DNA of 64,000 nt, taken from the NCBI RefSeq assembly GCF_000337335.1, contig NZ_AOJN01000047.1, forward strand, positions 11,387 to 75,386, given 5' to 3'. Below, piece after piece: positions 9,249 to 16,548 of the stretch (its first letter is position 1; each line of letters starts with the position of its first letter). The stretch comes from Halorubrum distributum JCM 10118. GTDB lineage: Archaea > Halobacteriota > Halobacteria > Halobacteriales > Haloferacaceae. A program made the position numbers and the translations under genes. The notes under the pieces were generated by a model. It ran no database searches and was not told the DNA's origin. It worked only from the letters and a program-made list of their open reading frames with translations.

Positions 9249-9692
9249 TCAAACAGGCGCTTCAAGTTCGTCTACCCGCCGCACCCGGTAGAAACGCACC
9301 CATCGCGTTACCACCCGCCAGCACACGACCGCGACGGCCGCTCCGACTGCATTCACGAGTAAGTCACCGAAATCGGCGGTGCGCGCGTCCAGTGTCGACT
9401 GAAGTAGCTCAATACTGCCCCCGTACCCGACGGCAACAAAGAACACGACAACCAACACGGTCCAGTCGCGCCATGACCGGTCTTGGAGCGCGTACGCGAG
9501 CGTCACTGCGAGGCCGGCGTACGCTAGCCCGTGGAGCCACGTGCTGTACGGGAGGATACCGAACGGTCCCGTCCGAATTACTCCACTACCCGGCGGGGTG
9601 ACCACTGAAAAGTAGAGGATCGTCGCCGCAACCGCGACAACGCTCGCTAGTCGGAAGGAACGCGGCACAAGCGGGAGCCGCAAACGACTCAT
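9249..9692 (-). CDS. VanZ-family membrane protein
   Basis: A 147-residue protein read from ATG 9692 (MSRLRLPLVPRSFRLAS). It has four hydrophobic helices and the VanZ-type features PYSTWLHGLAYAGLA (helix with conserved His), then GGSIELLQ and DFGDLLVNAVGA (the E-x-x-Q / R-x-x-x-x-x-D-x-x-x-N-x-x-G pattern). VanZ-like proteins are small integral membrane proteins; bacterial relatives affect glycopeptide resistance, but the archaeal role is unknown. It converges with the plus-strand gene ending at 9225 and is divergent from the DUF4330 gene. Confidence 0.75.
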   Translation of the reverse strand: MSRLRLPLVPRSFRLASVVAVAATILYFSVVTPPGSGVIRTGPFGILPYSTWLHGLAYAGLAVTLAYALQDRSWRDWTVLVVVFFVAVGYGGSIELLQSTLDARTADFGDLLVNAVGAAVAVVCWRVVTRWVRFYRVRRVDELEAPV

Positions 9693-9795
9693 TGTGTCCA
9701 CTCTCCTGAACGACCGACAAAAGCCTACGGGTTCAGGGCGTCGAACGGGTACGCTTTTTACCCGCGCGCCGGTCATCGATGGTAATGCTGCGCTC

Positions 9796-9807
9796 GGAGG
9801 TACCTCC
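9796..9807 (+). promoter_or_regulatory. Shine-Dalgarno sequence inside a perfect palindrome
   Basis: GGAGGTACCTCC lies directly before the ATG at 9808. GGAGG(T) is a strong ribosome-binding site and sets the start of the DUF4330 gene, so this mRNA must have a leader. The 12-base palindrome could fold GGAG on CTCC with a four-base loop and hide the site. Confidence 0.55.
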
Positions 9808-10908
9808 ATGGAGTTGATCGACGACGAGGGGCGGTTGTTCGGCCGCGTTAACGTCATCGACGCGCTCGTCGTGTTGCTGATTGTCGCCGTCGTCGTTGCG
9901 GGTGCTGCGTTCATGTTAACCGACGATTCGGCTCCGGCACCGGAGACAAACACCACCTACGCGACGCTCGATGTCGGCACTGTCTCACCATACGTCGTCG
10001 ACGCAATCGAGGAGGGTGATTCCTATGAACCCGACGGCGCGTCGGCGCTCCGGATAACAGATGTGCATCTCACGCCACAAGGCGAGGACACCCGTGTTGT
10101 CCTCCGCGTGGCACTTGAAGGCGAACGCAACAATCAGGACAGTCTCACGTACGCAGGGGCCCCGCCGCGGCTCGGGCGGACGCTCGACATCACCACCGAC
10201 CGCTACCAGATCGACGGGCAGATCCGTTCTGTGGGCGACAGCGACGCATTGGCCACCGAAAAACAGCGCGTACTCCTGTCCAGTCAGGTCGACGCGGGCA
10301 CCGCAGCGGACGTAACTCCCGGCGATGAGATCCGCCTGAGTGGCCGCACCGTCGCCCATATCGAAGACGTGACCACCTACGCGACCAACCGGTCGACCCA
10401 ACGACAACTCCTCGTCAAGGCGACACTCACAGCCCACCGCCAGCAGGATCGGCTCCGTTTCGGCGACAGTACGGTCAGACGCGGCCAGACAATTACCCTC
10501 CCGACGAGCGATTACACGCTCGAAGGACAGATCGAACAGATCGGTGGCGACATCAATGTGGGTGCGACGACGACGCAGACCGTTACCCTCCGGATGGAAG
10601 AGGTCCGCGAGGACTTCGCGGACGCCATCGAGCCGGGGATGGCCGAGCGCACCGGCGACACCACTATCGCACGCGTCACCGGCGTGGAAACGGAGCCCTC
10701 GCTCATCATCGCCACCGGGGACGACGGCAGCGTCAACATCGTCGATCACCCAGTCAACCGCGAGGTGACAATCACCGCAGAACTCCAGCTGCGGGAGACC
10801 CCAAGTGGGCTCGCGTTCAAGGGCGACCAAATTCGCCAAGGATCGACCGTCACGCTCGATCTCGGCACGGCTACCGTGGAGGCGACAGTCGTCTCCGTGA
10901 ACCGGTAA
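9808..10908 (+). CDS. DUF4330-family membrane-anchored protein
   Basis: A 366-residue protein starting MELIDDEGRLFGRVNVIDAL, the family's standard opening. A single membrane helix (about 15-36, ALVVLLIVAVVVAGAAFML) anchors a large domain of repeated beta-strand units. Three similar blocks can be seen, each with an RxGxTLxxTTDxYxxxGQI-like sequence, suggesting an internally repeated extracellular domain. The upstream in-frame extension is rejected because a Shine-Dalgarno sequence immediately precedes this ATG. The family is common in haloarchaea, often near cell-surface or polysaccharide genes; its role is unknown. Confidence 0.75.
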   Translation: MELIDDEGRLFGRVNVIDALVVLLIVAVVVAGAAFMLTDDSAPAPETNTTYATLDVGTVSPYVVDAIEEGDSYEPDGASALRITDVHLTPQGEDTRVVLRVALEGERNNQDSLTYAGAPPRLGRTLDITTDRYQIDGQIRSVGDSDALATEKQRVLLSSQVDAGTAADVTPGDEIRLSGRTVAHIEDVTTYATNRSTQRQLLVKATLTAHRQQDRLRFGDSTVRRGQTITLPTSDYTLEGQIEQIGGDINVGATTTQTVTLRMEEVREDFADAIEPGMAERTGDTTIARVTGVETEPSLIIATGDDGSVNIVDHPVNREVTITAELQLRETPSGLAFKGDQIRQGSTVTLDLGTATVEATVVSVNR

Positions 10909-11033
10909 CGCACCCAGCGGAGACGGTGGCCACAGCCACCATACACGCGCCGCGAGATCTCCAGTGGGCGTCATCGGCCAACTTCCGGACACAGACGCAA
11001 CACACATGAGGCCGGACGCGAAGGTCCAAACAG

Positions 11034-11684
11034 ATGGGTGACGAGAGGGGGACGGGCACACAGGCCGGAAGCGTGCTCCGGCGAGCAGCCCACCAGTCAC
11101 GTCTGGGCCAGTTGTGGCGTCGAGCGGCCACCGCCGTCCGCAGTTCCTATCTGTATCGCTGGCTCACCGCGGAGCCGGATCCGGAGGTGATCGTGATCGA
11201 CCTGCGGGAGACGTGGACGGTCGACCCGGTCATCCGCCTCCTCGATGCGATCCTCGATCGACTGCTCCCCGCGCTCGACGACTCGCGGGTCGCAGCGGCG
11301 GCCCGCACCGGCGCAGCGTCCACGCTGGCAGCGCCGGCGGTGGTGGGCGGGCTGGCAGTCCTCGTGGCAGGCCTCGCCCTCGTGCTGGTGAGCATCGCGG
11401 CCGGAACCCTCGGCACGACACGGCTCGGCCTCGCGGCCGGCCTCACCGTTGTAGGCGTGAGCGCTACGCGTGAGCGCCGGAGTTGGGCCGAGCTCCGCGA
11501 GACGCGCCCGGTCGAACTCCTGGTTGCCGCACTCGAACCCCCCGAGCCCCCGGACGAGTCGGAGCCAAGCGCAGCCCCAACCGACGGCAAACGAGATCCC
11601 ACGGCAACCGATACTGACGAACCCGACCCCGACCCGCCCGAGCAGGAAGGGGACACTGACAAGCGACCGAACGCCGACCAGTAA
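11034..11684 (+). CDS. Haloarchaeal hypothetical protein with central membrane segments
   Basis: A 216-residue protein from ATG 11034. The N-terminal third is soluble and positively charged. It is followed by a VIVIDLRETWTVDPVIRLLD segment, two hydrophobic stretches (about 103-150, Ala/Val/Leu rich) and a long Pro/Glu/Asp-rich tail that is probably disordered. It lies 125 bases after DUF4330 and 47 bases before uppP on the same strand; similar proteins occur beside DUF4330 in other haloarchaea as far as I recall. No function can be assigned. Confidence 0.6.
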   Translation: MGDERGTGTQAGSVLRRAAHQSRLGQLWRRAATAVRSSYLYRWLTAEPDPEVIVIDLRETWTVDPVIRLLDAILDRLLPALDDSRVAAAARTGAASTLAAPAVVGGLAVLVAGLALVLVSIAAGTLGTTRLGLAAGLTVVGVSATRERRSWAELRETRPVELLVAALEPPEPPDESEPSAAPTDGKRDPTATDTDEPDPDPPEQEGDTDKRPNADQ

Positions 11685-11731
11685 CCCGCAATCGTCGCCT
11701 TTTACCTGTCCACCCGCCTCCGATTTCGATA

Positions 11732-12559
11732 GTGACCACCACGGAGCTGCTCGTTGCGATACTCGCCGGGATTGTTCAGGGCGTCGTCGAGTGGCTCCCC
11801 GTCTCGAGTCAGGGGAACCTCTCGCTCGTACTCACGTTCGTCGGCACGGATCCCGCCGTCGCCGTCCAGCTCGCCCTGTTCCTCCAGTTGGGCACGACGC
11901 TGTCGGCCGCGACCTACTACCGCACAGAGATCGCGACCATCCTCAAAACACTCCCCGGGTGGCGTCCCACGAAAGCGTACGACGGCGACCACGCGATCGC
12001 GACGTACGTCGTCGTGGCGTCGCTGTTCACCGGGCTCGTCGGTATTCCACTATATATCCTCGCCGTGGATCTCGTCAGCGACCTCACAGGCGGCGTCTTC
12101 ATCGCCGCGATTGGCGTCCTCCTCGTGATTACCGGCCTCCTCCAGCGGGCCTCAGATAGCGTCAGCATGGGCGGCCGCGAAACACCGTCGCTCGTCGATT
12201 CGATCCTCGTCGGCAGCGCGCAGGGGTTCGCCATCCTCCCCGGTATCTCGCGGTCGGGCGTGACGGCAAGCACGCTGCTGTTCCGTAGCTACGACCCGCC
12301 GACCGCGTTTCGGCTCTCCTTTCTGCTGTCGATTCCCGCGTCCATTGGCGCCGCCGCGCTCACCGTCGCCGGCGCGGGCGGCCTTCCCGGTATCGCGCCG
12401 GTGCCCGCGGCGGTCGCGCTCGGCGTCAGCGGCGTCGTCGGCTACCTGACGATCGACGCGCTCATGCGCGTCGTCGAGCGGGTGCCGTTCGCGACGGTGT
12501 GTTTCGCGCTCGGTGCGCTCGCGATCGTCGGCGGGGGCGGGATCGCGCTCATCGTGTGA
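11732..12559 (+). CDS. uppP: Undecaprenyl-diphosphate phosphatase-like protein (UppP/BacA)
   Basis: A 275-residue polytopic phosphatase that removes one phosphate from polyprenyl diphosphates, recycling the lipid carrier; in archaea the carrier is dolichol-type. GTG start at 11732. Motif 1 reads GVVEWLPVSSQGNL, where bacterial enzymes have an SSTGH-type sequence, so the usual histidine is Asn here. Motif 2, ILPGISRSG (about residues 170-178), is complete. About eight helices. This Asn variant is, as I recall, usual for haloarchaeal members. It may act in N-glycosylation or S-layer lipid-carrier turnover. Confidence 0.85.
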   Translation: MTTTELLVAILAGIVQGVVEWLPVSSQGNLSLVLTFVGTDPAVAVQLALFLQLGTTLSAATYYRTEIATILKTLPGWRPTKAYDGDHAIATYVVVASLFTGLVGIPLYILAVDLVSDLTGGVFIAAIGVLLVITGLLQRASDSVSMGGRETPSLVDSILVGSAQGFAILPGISRSGVTASTLLFRSYDPPTAFRLSFLLSIPASIGAAALTVAGAGGLPGIAPVPAAVALGVSGVVGYLTIDALMRVVERVPFATVCFALGALAIVGGGGIALIV

Positions 12560-12632
12560 TCTTGTCGGTCCCCCGGCCGTGCTCCGCTCGGCCGACAATG
12601 CGTTTCAATACACCGTTTACACAGTCCAAAAA

Positions 12633-13061
12633 CTACGAATCGCGGTCGCGAAGCCACTGTGCGACTTCCTGCTGGAAGCGCTCGAACCAGAGGAGATCTT
12701 CGTGGAGCACCTCGTAGACCACCTCGTGGTCGACCTCTCCGTAGCGGTGTGCGAGGACGTTTCGGAAGCCGACCGCCTCCTCAATTCTCTCCCGCGTGTC
12801 TTGAGAAATGATGCCCAGCTCTCCCAGTGCCTGAATCTCGTCTTTCGCCGTCCCCCCGGACGAGAGCTCGTTCGCCGCCCGAACGTGTTGCGCGAGATCG
12901 ATACAGGACTGAATTAGATTCATCAGTGTCCGCTCGACCGCCCGCTGGATGACGACGTCCGAGACGTACTCCGCTTTTGAGATCCCTCGCATCTCTTCGA
13001 GGTCGTTCGTGTACTCGTGTGCCTGCCGCAGTTTCGTCGCGACGACCTCCTCGTCGACCAT
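12633..13061 (-). CDS. hepT: HepT-like HEPN ribonuclease toxin (DUF86)
   Basis: A 142-residue, mostly helical protein. The HEPN catalytic motif R-x4-H is present as Arg100-Asn-Val-Leu-Ala-His105, followed by Tyr107, giving the RX4HXY form typical of HepT toxins that cut tRNA or mRNA. The gene starts immediately after the stop codon of the nucleotidyltransferase gene (TAG then ATG), the usual antitoxin-then-toxin order of MntA-HepT pairs. In characterised pairs the MntA partner AMPylates the HXY tyrosine to silence HepT. The reading frame is intact, so the module looks functional. Confidence 0.88.
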   Translation of the reverse strand: MVDEEVVATKLRQAHEYTNDLEEMRGISKAEYVSDVVIQRAVERTLMNLIQSCIDLAQHVRAANELSSGGTAKDEIQALGELGIISQDTRERIEEAVGFRNVLAHRYGEVDHEVVYEVLHEDLLWFERFQQEVAQWLRDRDS

Positions 13062-13502
13062 CTATATGTCTCCCTTTGCGAGCCGATCGACGAATTCCCG
13101 ACGATCCCGCTCCCGTTCGGTGGCGGTTTCGTCGTACTCGGCCTCGACCCGTTCGCGATAGGCGTCGATGTCCCGGTCGTCTCCGACCAGCCGAATCCCG
13201 TCCCGGAGGGCGGCGCGCGCGATCGGGAGTGGCAGATTGTCGATGTCGCTCACGTCGACGAAGGCGTCCGCGTGACTCTGGAGGTCCGCGTCGATCCGGT
13301 TCCGTCGGCGGAACCGCTCCGTGGGAGACAAATCGTCCGGGAACCGGAGGGCGACGTCGGCGTCGGACGACTCGTGGGCGTCGCCGCGGACTCGCGAGCC
13401 GAACAAGACCGCGAAGCGGACGTCCGTCTGCGCGAGATACCGCCGAATCGCCGCCACGTCCACGCCCTCGACGGGCGGTTCCTCGTGGTTCGCTCCCGCC
13501 AT
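13062..13502 (-). CDS. mntA: MntA-type minimal nucleotidyltransferase antitoxin
   Basis: A 146-residue protein from ATG 13502. The nucleotidyltransferase signature G-S-x10-D-x-D is complete: Gly35-Ser36 and Asp48/Asp50 in LFGSRVRGDAHESSDADV. A charged helical C-terminus (RVEAEYDETATERERDRREF) follows. It should AMPylate the tyrosine of HepT encoded directly downstream. Two broken copies of the same gene lie nearby: an N-terminal piece at 14242-14362 and a C-terminal piece at 17343-17474, so this is the only intact copy in the window. Confidence 0.88.
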   Translation of the reverse strand: MAGANHEEPPVEGVDVAAIRRYLAQTDVRFAVLFGSRVRGDAHESSDADVALRFPDDLSPTERFRRRNRIDADLQSHADAFVDVSDIDNLPLPIARAALRDGIRLVGDDRDIDAYRERVEAEYDETATERERDRREFVDRLAKGDI

Positions 13503-13623
13503 ATCGTCCACCAGTACGGCGGGGGACAAAACCGTTTGGTGGCCAGCGAGTGATCCGAGATGAGGTCTCGACGACGATCCGCTGGACCATGCGTTTCAAG
13601 CCGGTACGAGTCGATTCTCCGGT

Positions 13624-13879
13624 ATGGGAATCGTTCGGGATAGCGACCACAGCGACGGGGCGCCGACCGTCGAGGAGACAGGAATTCGTGTCAAGGACAT
13701 CGCGTCCGCGTACGAACACAGCGGGTACAGCCCCGACGAGATCACCCCGGGTACAGCCCCGACGAGATCACCCAGCTGTACCCCGATCTCACGCTCGGCG
13801 GCGTTCACCAAGCGCTCGCGTACTACTAGACCACATCGACGACTTCCGGCCATCGTCCTCCGAGCCGGCCTCCGTATGA
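13624..13879 (+). pseudogene. DUF433 antitoxin gene broken by a 26-bp tandem duplication
   Basis: The frame from ATG 13624 gives VEETGIRVKDIASAYEHSGY and SPDEI, classic DUF433. A 26-base unit beginning GGGTACAGCCCCGACGAGAT is then repeated (13723 and 13749), shifting the frame. In the other frame the family continues TQLYPDLTLGGVHQALAYY to a TAG at 13827. One missing base there would restore YYDHIDDF and an end at TGA 13877-13879, overlapping the ATG of the next gene. DUF433 proteins are antitoxin-like partners of DUF5615 toxins. Two frame lesions make this a pseudogene. Confidence 0.7.
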
Positions 13880-13911
13880 CGCGACCGCTGTACTACGACG
13901 AGGGTGGTTGA
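13876..13911 (+). pseudogene. Stub of a DUF5615 PIN-like toxin
   Basis: An ATG overlapping the expected DUF433 stop (ATGA) opens an 11-codon frame MTRPLYYDEGG. The M-T-R-x-L-Y-x-D-E start matches DUF5615 proteins, whose first catalytic Asp lies there. The remaining roughly 100 codons are gone. Its position after DUF433 supports this reading, but the fragment is too short for certainty. Confidence 0.45.
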
Positions 13912-13966
13912 ATTTGTGCTACGGGTCGGCCCCCTGAGCGGCGATATTACGTTCCACAGCGCCGAA

Positions 13967-14224
13967 ATGAGCGATATGAGTAGTATCGATCTGCCGTCCG
14001 GGGTGCTGGACGCGATCGCGGCACCGCCGGCAGACCGCGAGCCCATCGTCCGGCAGGAGCTCGCCGTCTCGCTGTACCGAGCGGAGTACCTCTCCTTCGG
14101 GACGGCACGGGAGCTGGCCGGGCTCTCGGAGGCGGGGTTCCAACCGCTGCTCGGCGAGCGCGAGGTCGAACGTCACGACACCGCGGCGGACCTCGCGCTC
14201 GACGTCGAGTACGCTCGGGACTGA
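13967..14224 (+). CDS. UPF0175-family antitoxin-like protein
   Basis: An 85-residue protein. The core VRQELAVSLYRAEYLSFGTA followed by RELAGLSEAGFQPLLGERE is the UPF0175 pattern: a degenerate helix-turn-helix that acts as a DNA-binding antitoxin. ATG 13967 is preferred, because GATATTA about 22-25 bases upstream can serve as the promoter; Met at 13976 is an alternative. UPF0175 genes are usually followed by a PIN (DUF3368) toxin gene, but here the sequence downstream is an mntA remnant on the other strand, so it is an orphan. Confidence 0.75.
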   Translation: MSDMSSIDLPSGVLDAIAAPPADREPIVRQELAVSLYRAEYLSFGTARELAGLSEAGFQPLLGEREVERHDTAADLALDVEYARD

Positions 14225-14241
14225 CGGTCGTCTCGAACACT

Positions 14242-14362
14242 CGCCGCGGACTCGCGGGCCGAGCAGAATCGCGAAGCGGACGTCCGCCTCCGCGAGATAC
14301 CACCGAATCGCCGCCACGTCCACGCCCTCGACGGGCGGTTCCCCGTGGTTTGCTCCCGCCGT
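14242..14362 (-). pseudogene. mntA N-terminal remnant (duplicate)
   Basis: This stretch and its flank to about 14403 are nearly the same as the start and upstream region of the intact mntA (13378-13560). The initiation codon is ACG rather than ATG, the active-site Gly-Ser is Gly-Pro (LLGPRVRGE), and homology stops after about 40 codons. It is a dead partial duplicate; the direction is the same as in the intact copy. Confidence 0.75.
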
Positions 14363-14438
14363 GCCGTAGACCGGTGTGGCGGGGGACAAAGCCGTTTGGT
14401 AGCCGGCGAAGGATCGCCGTCACCGACCCGAACAACTA

Positions 14439-14470
14439 TTATGAACGCGATAATATTATCGCACGCATAA
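14439..14470. promoter_or_regulatory. Extended dyad operator/promoter before the DUF234 ATPase gene
   Basis: A perfect 16-base palindrome, GCGATAATATTATCGC (14447-14462), is flanked by a further inverted pair, TTATG (14439-14443) and CATAA (14466-14470), all centred on 14454.5. The AT-rich core could also hold the promoter, and the dyad runs into the A of the start codon at 14470. A symmetric regulator, possibly a product of this island, probably binds here. Confidence 0.6.
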
Positions 14471-15852
14471 TGATAAACCGGGAGGCGGAGCTCGAGTGGC
14501 TCACGTCGCATCTCACGCGCGCGGAGCGACAGCTGCTCGTCGTGTACGGCCGACGGCGGGTCGGGAAGACGACGCTGGTGACGACGGCGCTCGAGACGCT
14601 CGACGACGCGTCGGTCTACTACCTCTGTGACGAGCGGGGCGCGACGCACAACGCCCGCCGGTTCGCGGCACAGTGCGCCGAAACGTTCGACGACGTCACG
14701 CCGGACGTCGACGGGTTCGTCGACGCGTTTCGGTACCTCACGGCCCGCGTCGACGGGCCGTGCGTCGTGGCGTTAGACGAGTTCTCGTATCTCGTCGCCG
14801 AAGACGACACCGTCCCGTCGGTGTTTCAGACCGTCGTCGACGACGTGCTCGCGGGGACGGACGTCTCGCTCGTGTTGTTGGGGTCGTCGATTTCGATGAT
14901 GAAGGAGGGCGTGTTGAGCTACGAGAGCCCGTTATACGGACGCCGGACCGGACAGTGGGAGCTCGCTCCGCTCTCGTTCGCGGACGTTCGCGGGTTCTTC
15001 CCGGACGAGGACCTGGAGACGCAGATCCAAGTGTACAGCGTCCTCGGCGGCGTCCCCGCGTATCTCGAACAGTTCGACCCGGAGCGGAGCCTCCTCGAGA
15101 ACGTCGAGCGGGCCGTCCTCTCGAAAGGCGAGTTCCTATACGAGGAGCCGGAGTTTCTGTTACGGCAGGAGCTTCGTGAGCCTGCGACGTACATGGCGAT
15201 CCTCGAGGCCATCGCCGGTGGCGCCACGCGTGTCACCGAGATCGCCAACGAGATCGGCCGCGACGCGAGCAGTCTCTCCCGGTACCTCCAGAACCTCACG
15301 CAGCTGGCGATCCTCGAGCGAGAACACCCGGTAACGGATCCTGACGGCCGGGGACTGTATCGATTGACGGACGATTTCCTTCGATTCTGGTTTCGGTACG
15401 TGGCACCCAATCGAGGAACGCTCGAACAGGGGCGCACGGAACCGGTCCGGTCGGCGATCGCCGAGACGCTGCCGACGCACACGAGTCGGACCTTCGAGAC
15501 CGTGTGCCAGCAGGCGGTTCGGACGTCGGCGTTTCCCGTCTCCTGCTCGCGAGTCGGCCGGTGGTGGTACGACGGCGAGGAGATAGACGTCGTCGGGATC
15601 AATCAAGAGACCGAGACCCTGTTGCTCGGCGAATGCAAGTGGACCACAGATCCCGTCGGGCGAGCGGTGTTCGACGATCTCACGGCGCTCGAACCGGAGG
15701 TCCGATGGCGGGGACGCGACCGGGATGTACGGTACGCGGTCTTTTCCCGAGCCGGCTTCACCGAGGAGTTACGGACCGCCGTCGACGAGCGATCCGACGC
15801 GTCGCTGTACGGAATCCGAGAACTCACGTCGCTGTTCGACGCCGAACAGTAG
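14470..15852 (+). CDS. Archaeal AAA ATPase with DUF234 nuclease-like C-terminus
   Basis: A 460-residue protein. Walker A is GRRRVGKTT (27-35), Walker B VVALDEFSYL (about 99-108), with a sensor-like LLGSSISMM after it. A winged-helix region (ATRVTEIANEIGRDASSLSR, about 240-275) links to a DUF234 C-terminal domain whose EIDVVGIN and LLLGECKW segments match the D...ExK core of PD-(D/E)XK nucleases. The family is common in archaea, often near toxin-antitoxin or mobile genes, and is thought to act on nucleic acid in defence or element maintenance. The first methionine after the palindromic operator is chosen as start; the frame is intact. Confidence 0.82.
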   Translation: MINREAELEWLTSHLTRAERQLLVVYGRRRVGKTTLVTTALETLDDASVYYLCDERGATHNARRFAAQCAETFDDVTPDVDGFVDAFRYLTARVDGPCVVALDEFSYLVAEDDTVPSVFQTVVDDVLAGTDVSLVLLGSSISMMKEGVLSYESPLYGRRTGQWELAPLSFADVRGFFPDEDLETQIQVYSVLGGVPAYLEQFDPERSLLENVERAVLSKGEFLYEEPEFLLRQELREPATYMAILEAIAGGATRVTEIANEIGRDASSLSRYLQNLTQLAILEREHPVTDPDGRGLYRLTDDFLRFWFRYVAPNRGTLEQGRTEPVRSAIAETLPTHTSRTFETVCQQAVRTSAFPVSCSRVGRWWYDGEEIDVVGINQETETLLLGECKWTTDPVGRAVFDDLTALEPEVRWRGRDRDVRYAVFSRAGFTEELRTAVDERSDASLYGIRELTSLFDAEQ

Positions 15853-15867
15853 CAAGCGATTTCACCG

Positions 15868-15960
15868 CTACCCGACGACGGTCACGGACATCCCAGACAG
15901 CAGTTCCAACCGATCGACCGCTCCGAGCGAAGTTGAGACGGTGGTCTCGACGAGCGCCAT
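15868..15960 (-). pseudogene. Truncated PIN-domain (DUF3368-like) toxin stub
   Basis: An ATG at 15960, seven bases after the stop of the UPF0175-type gene, opens a 30-codon frame that reads MALVETTVSTSLGAVDRLEL. This resembles the first strand and helix of haloarchaeal PIN toxins (VVDTTVLSNLGAVGR-like), with the catalytic Asp changed to Glu. A TAG at 15868-15870 ends it, and the rest of the domain is missing. Position and order fit an antitoxin-toxin operon that lost its toxin. Confidence 0.5.
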
Positions 15961-15967
15961 CCGCCGA

Positions 15968-16264
15968 TTACTCGAGGAACGTTTCCAGCCGATCCTCGCG
16001 GGCGGACTCGCTCAGGAGTCCGGCCTCCCGGTCGATCCCCCGTTCCGCGAGTTCGCGTTTGAAGGACTCAGTCGAGACGCCGGCCAGTTCTGCCCCTCGG
16101 TTGAGACTCACCGCACCGGTGCGGTACTTCTCGACCGCGAGCGAGAGCCGAAGCTCCGGACGCCGACGCAACAGCTCGCGGACGGCCTCCTCGACCACGG
16201 CGTCGGTGTCGTCGTAGCCGCCGGCGGCCGCGATGGCATCGAGATCTGCTCCGAGCCCGGACAT
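15968..16264 (-). CDS. UPF0175-like antitoxin
   Basis: A 98-residue protein from ATG 16264, supported by a TATA box at 16289-16297. The N-terminal half (MSGLGADLDAIAAAGGYDDT, then AVVEEAVRELLRRRPELR) resembles ribbon-helix-helix-type dimerisation. The second half, LAVEKYRTGAVSLNRGAELA and GVSTESFKRELAERGI, is the UPF0175 helix-turn-helix. The stub of a PIN toxin follows after seven bases. The antitoxin remains intact while the toxin is gone. Confidence 0.75.
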   Translation of the reverse strand: MSGLGADLDAIAAAGGYDDTDAVVEEAVRELLRRRPELRLSLAVEKYRTGAVSLNRGAELAGVSTESFKRELAERGIDREAGLLSESAREDRLETFLE

Positions 16265-16288
16265 ACGCGGCGCTACGTCGGAACCACG

Positions 16289-16297
16289 GATAAATAT
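16289..16297 (-). promoter_or_regulatory. TATA box of the UPF0175-like gene
   Basis: On the minus strand the sequence reads ATATTTATC, centred 29 bases before ATG 16264. It lies inside a longer open frame, so it also argues for the shorter start. Confidence 0.55.
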
Positions 16298-16548
16298 GCT
16301 GTCGCGTCCGATCGAGCACCTGTTACGCACGGGGACGAGAGATGCGTCCCGCTTCGATTGTCTCGGAGCGTGACACCGACGGACCCGGGATCGACGCTCG
16401 GTCGCCACCGACGCGAGAGCGTGCGTGTCGCTGTTTGCGAAGCGGACAGTTTGGCCGCCAGTTCGAGTTCGGTGCCAGTCGGAGCGACGATGTCGAGCCG
16501 GCCGTCGTCGGACGATTTGACGGCGTCGATACGAGCGAATCTACGGCT
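16298..16548. other. Non-coding spacer inside the toxin-antitoxin island
   Basis: About 250 bases with no convincing gene on either strand. Short open frames here have the arginine- and serine-rich composition of GC-rich shadows and match nothing recognisable. It may be debris of a lost module. Confidence 0.35.
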
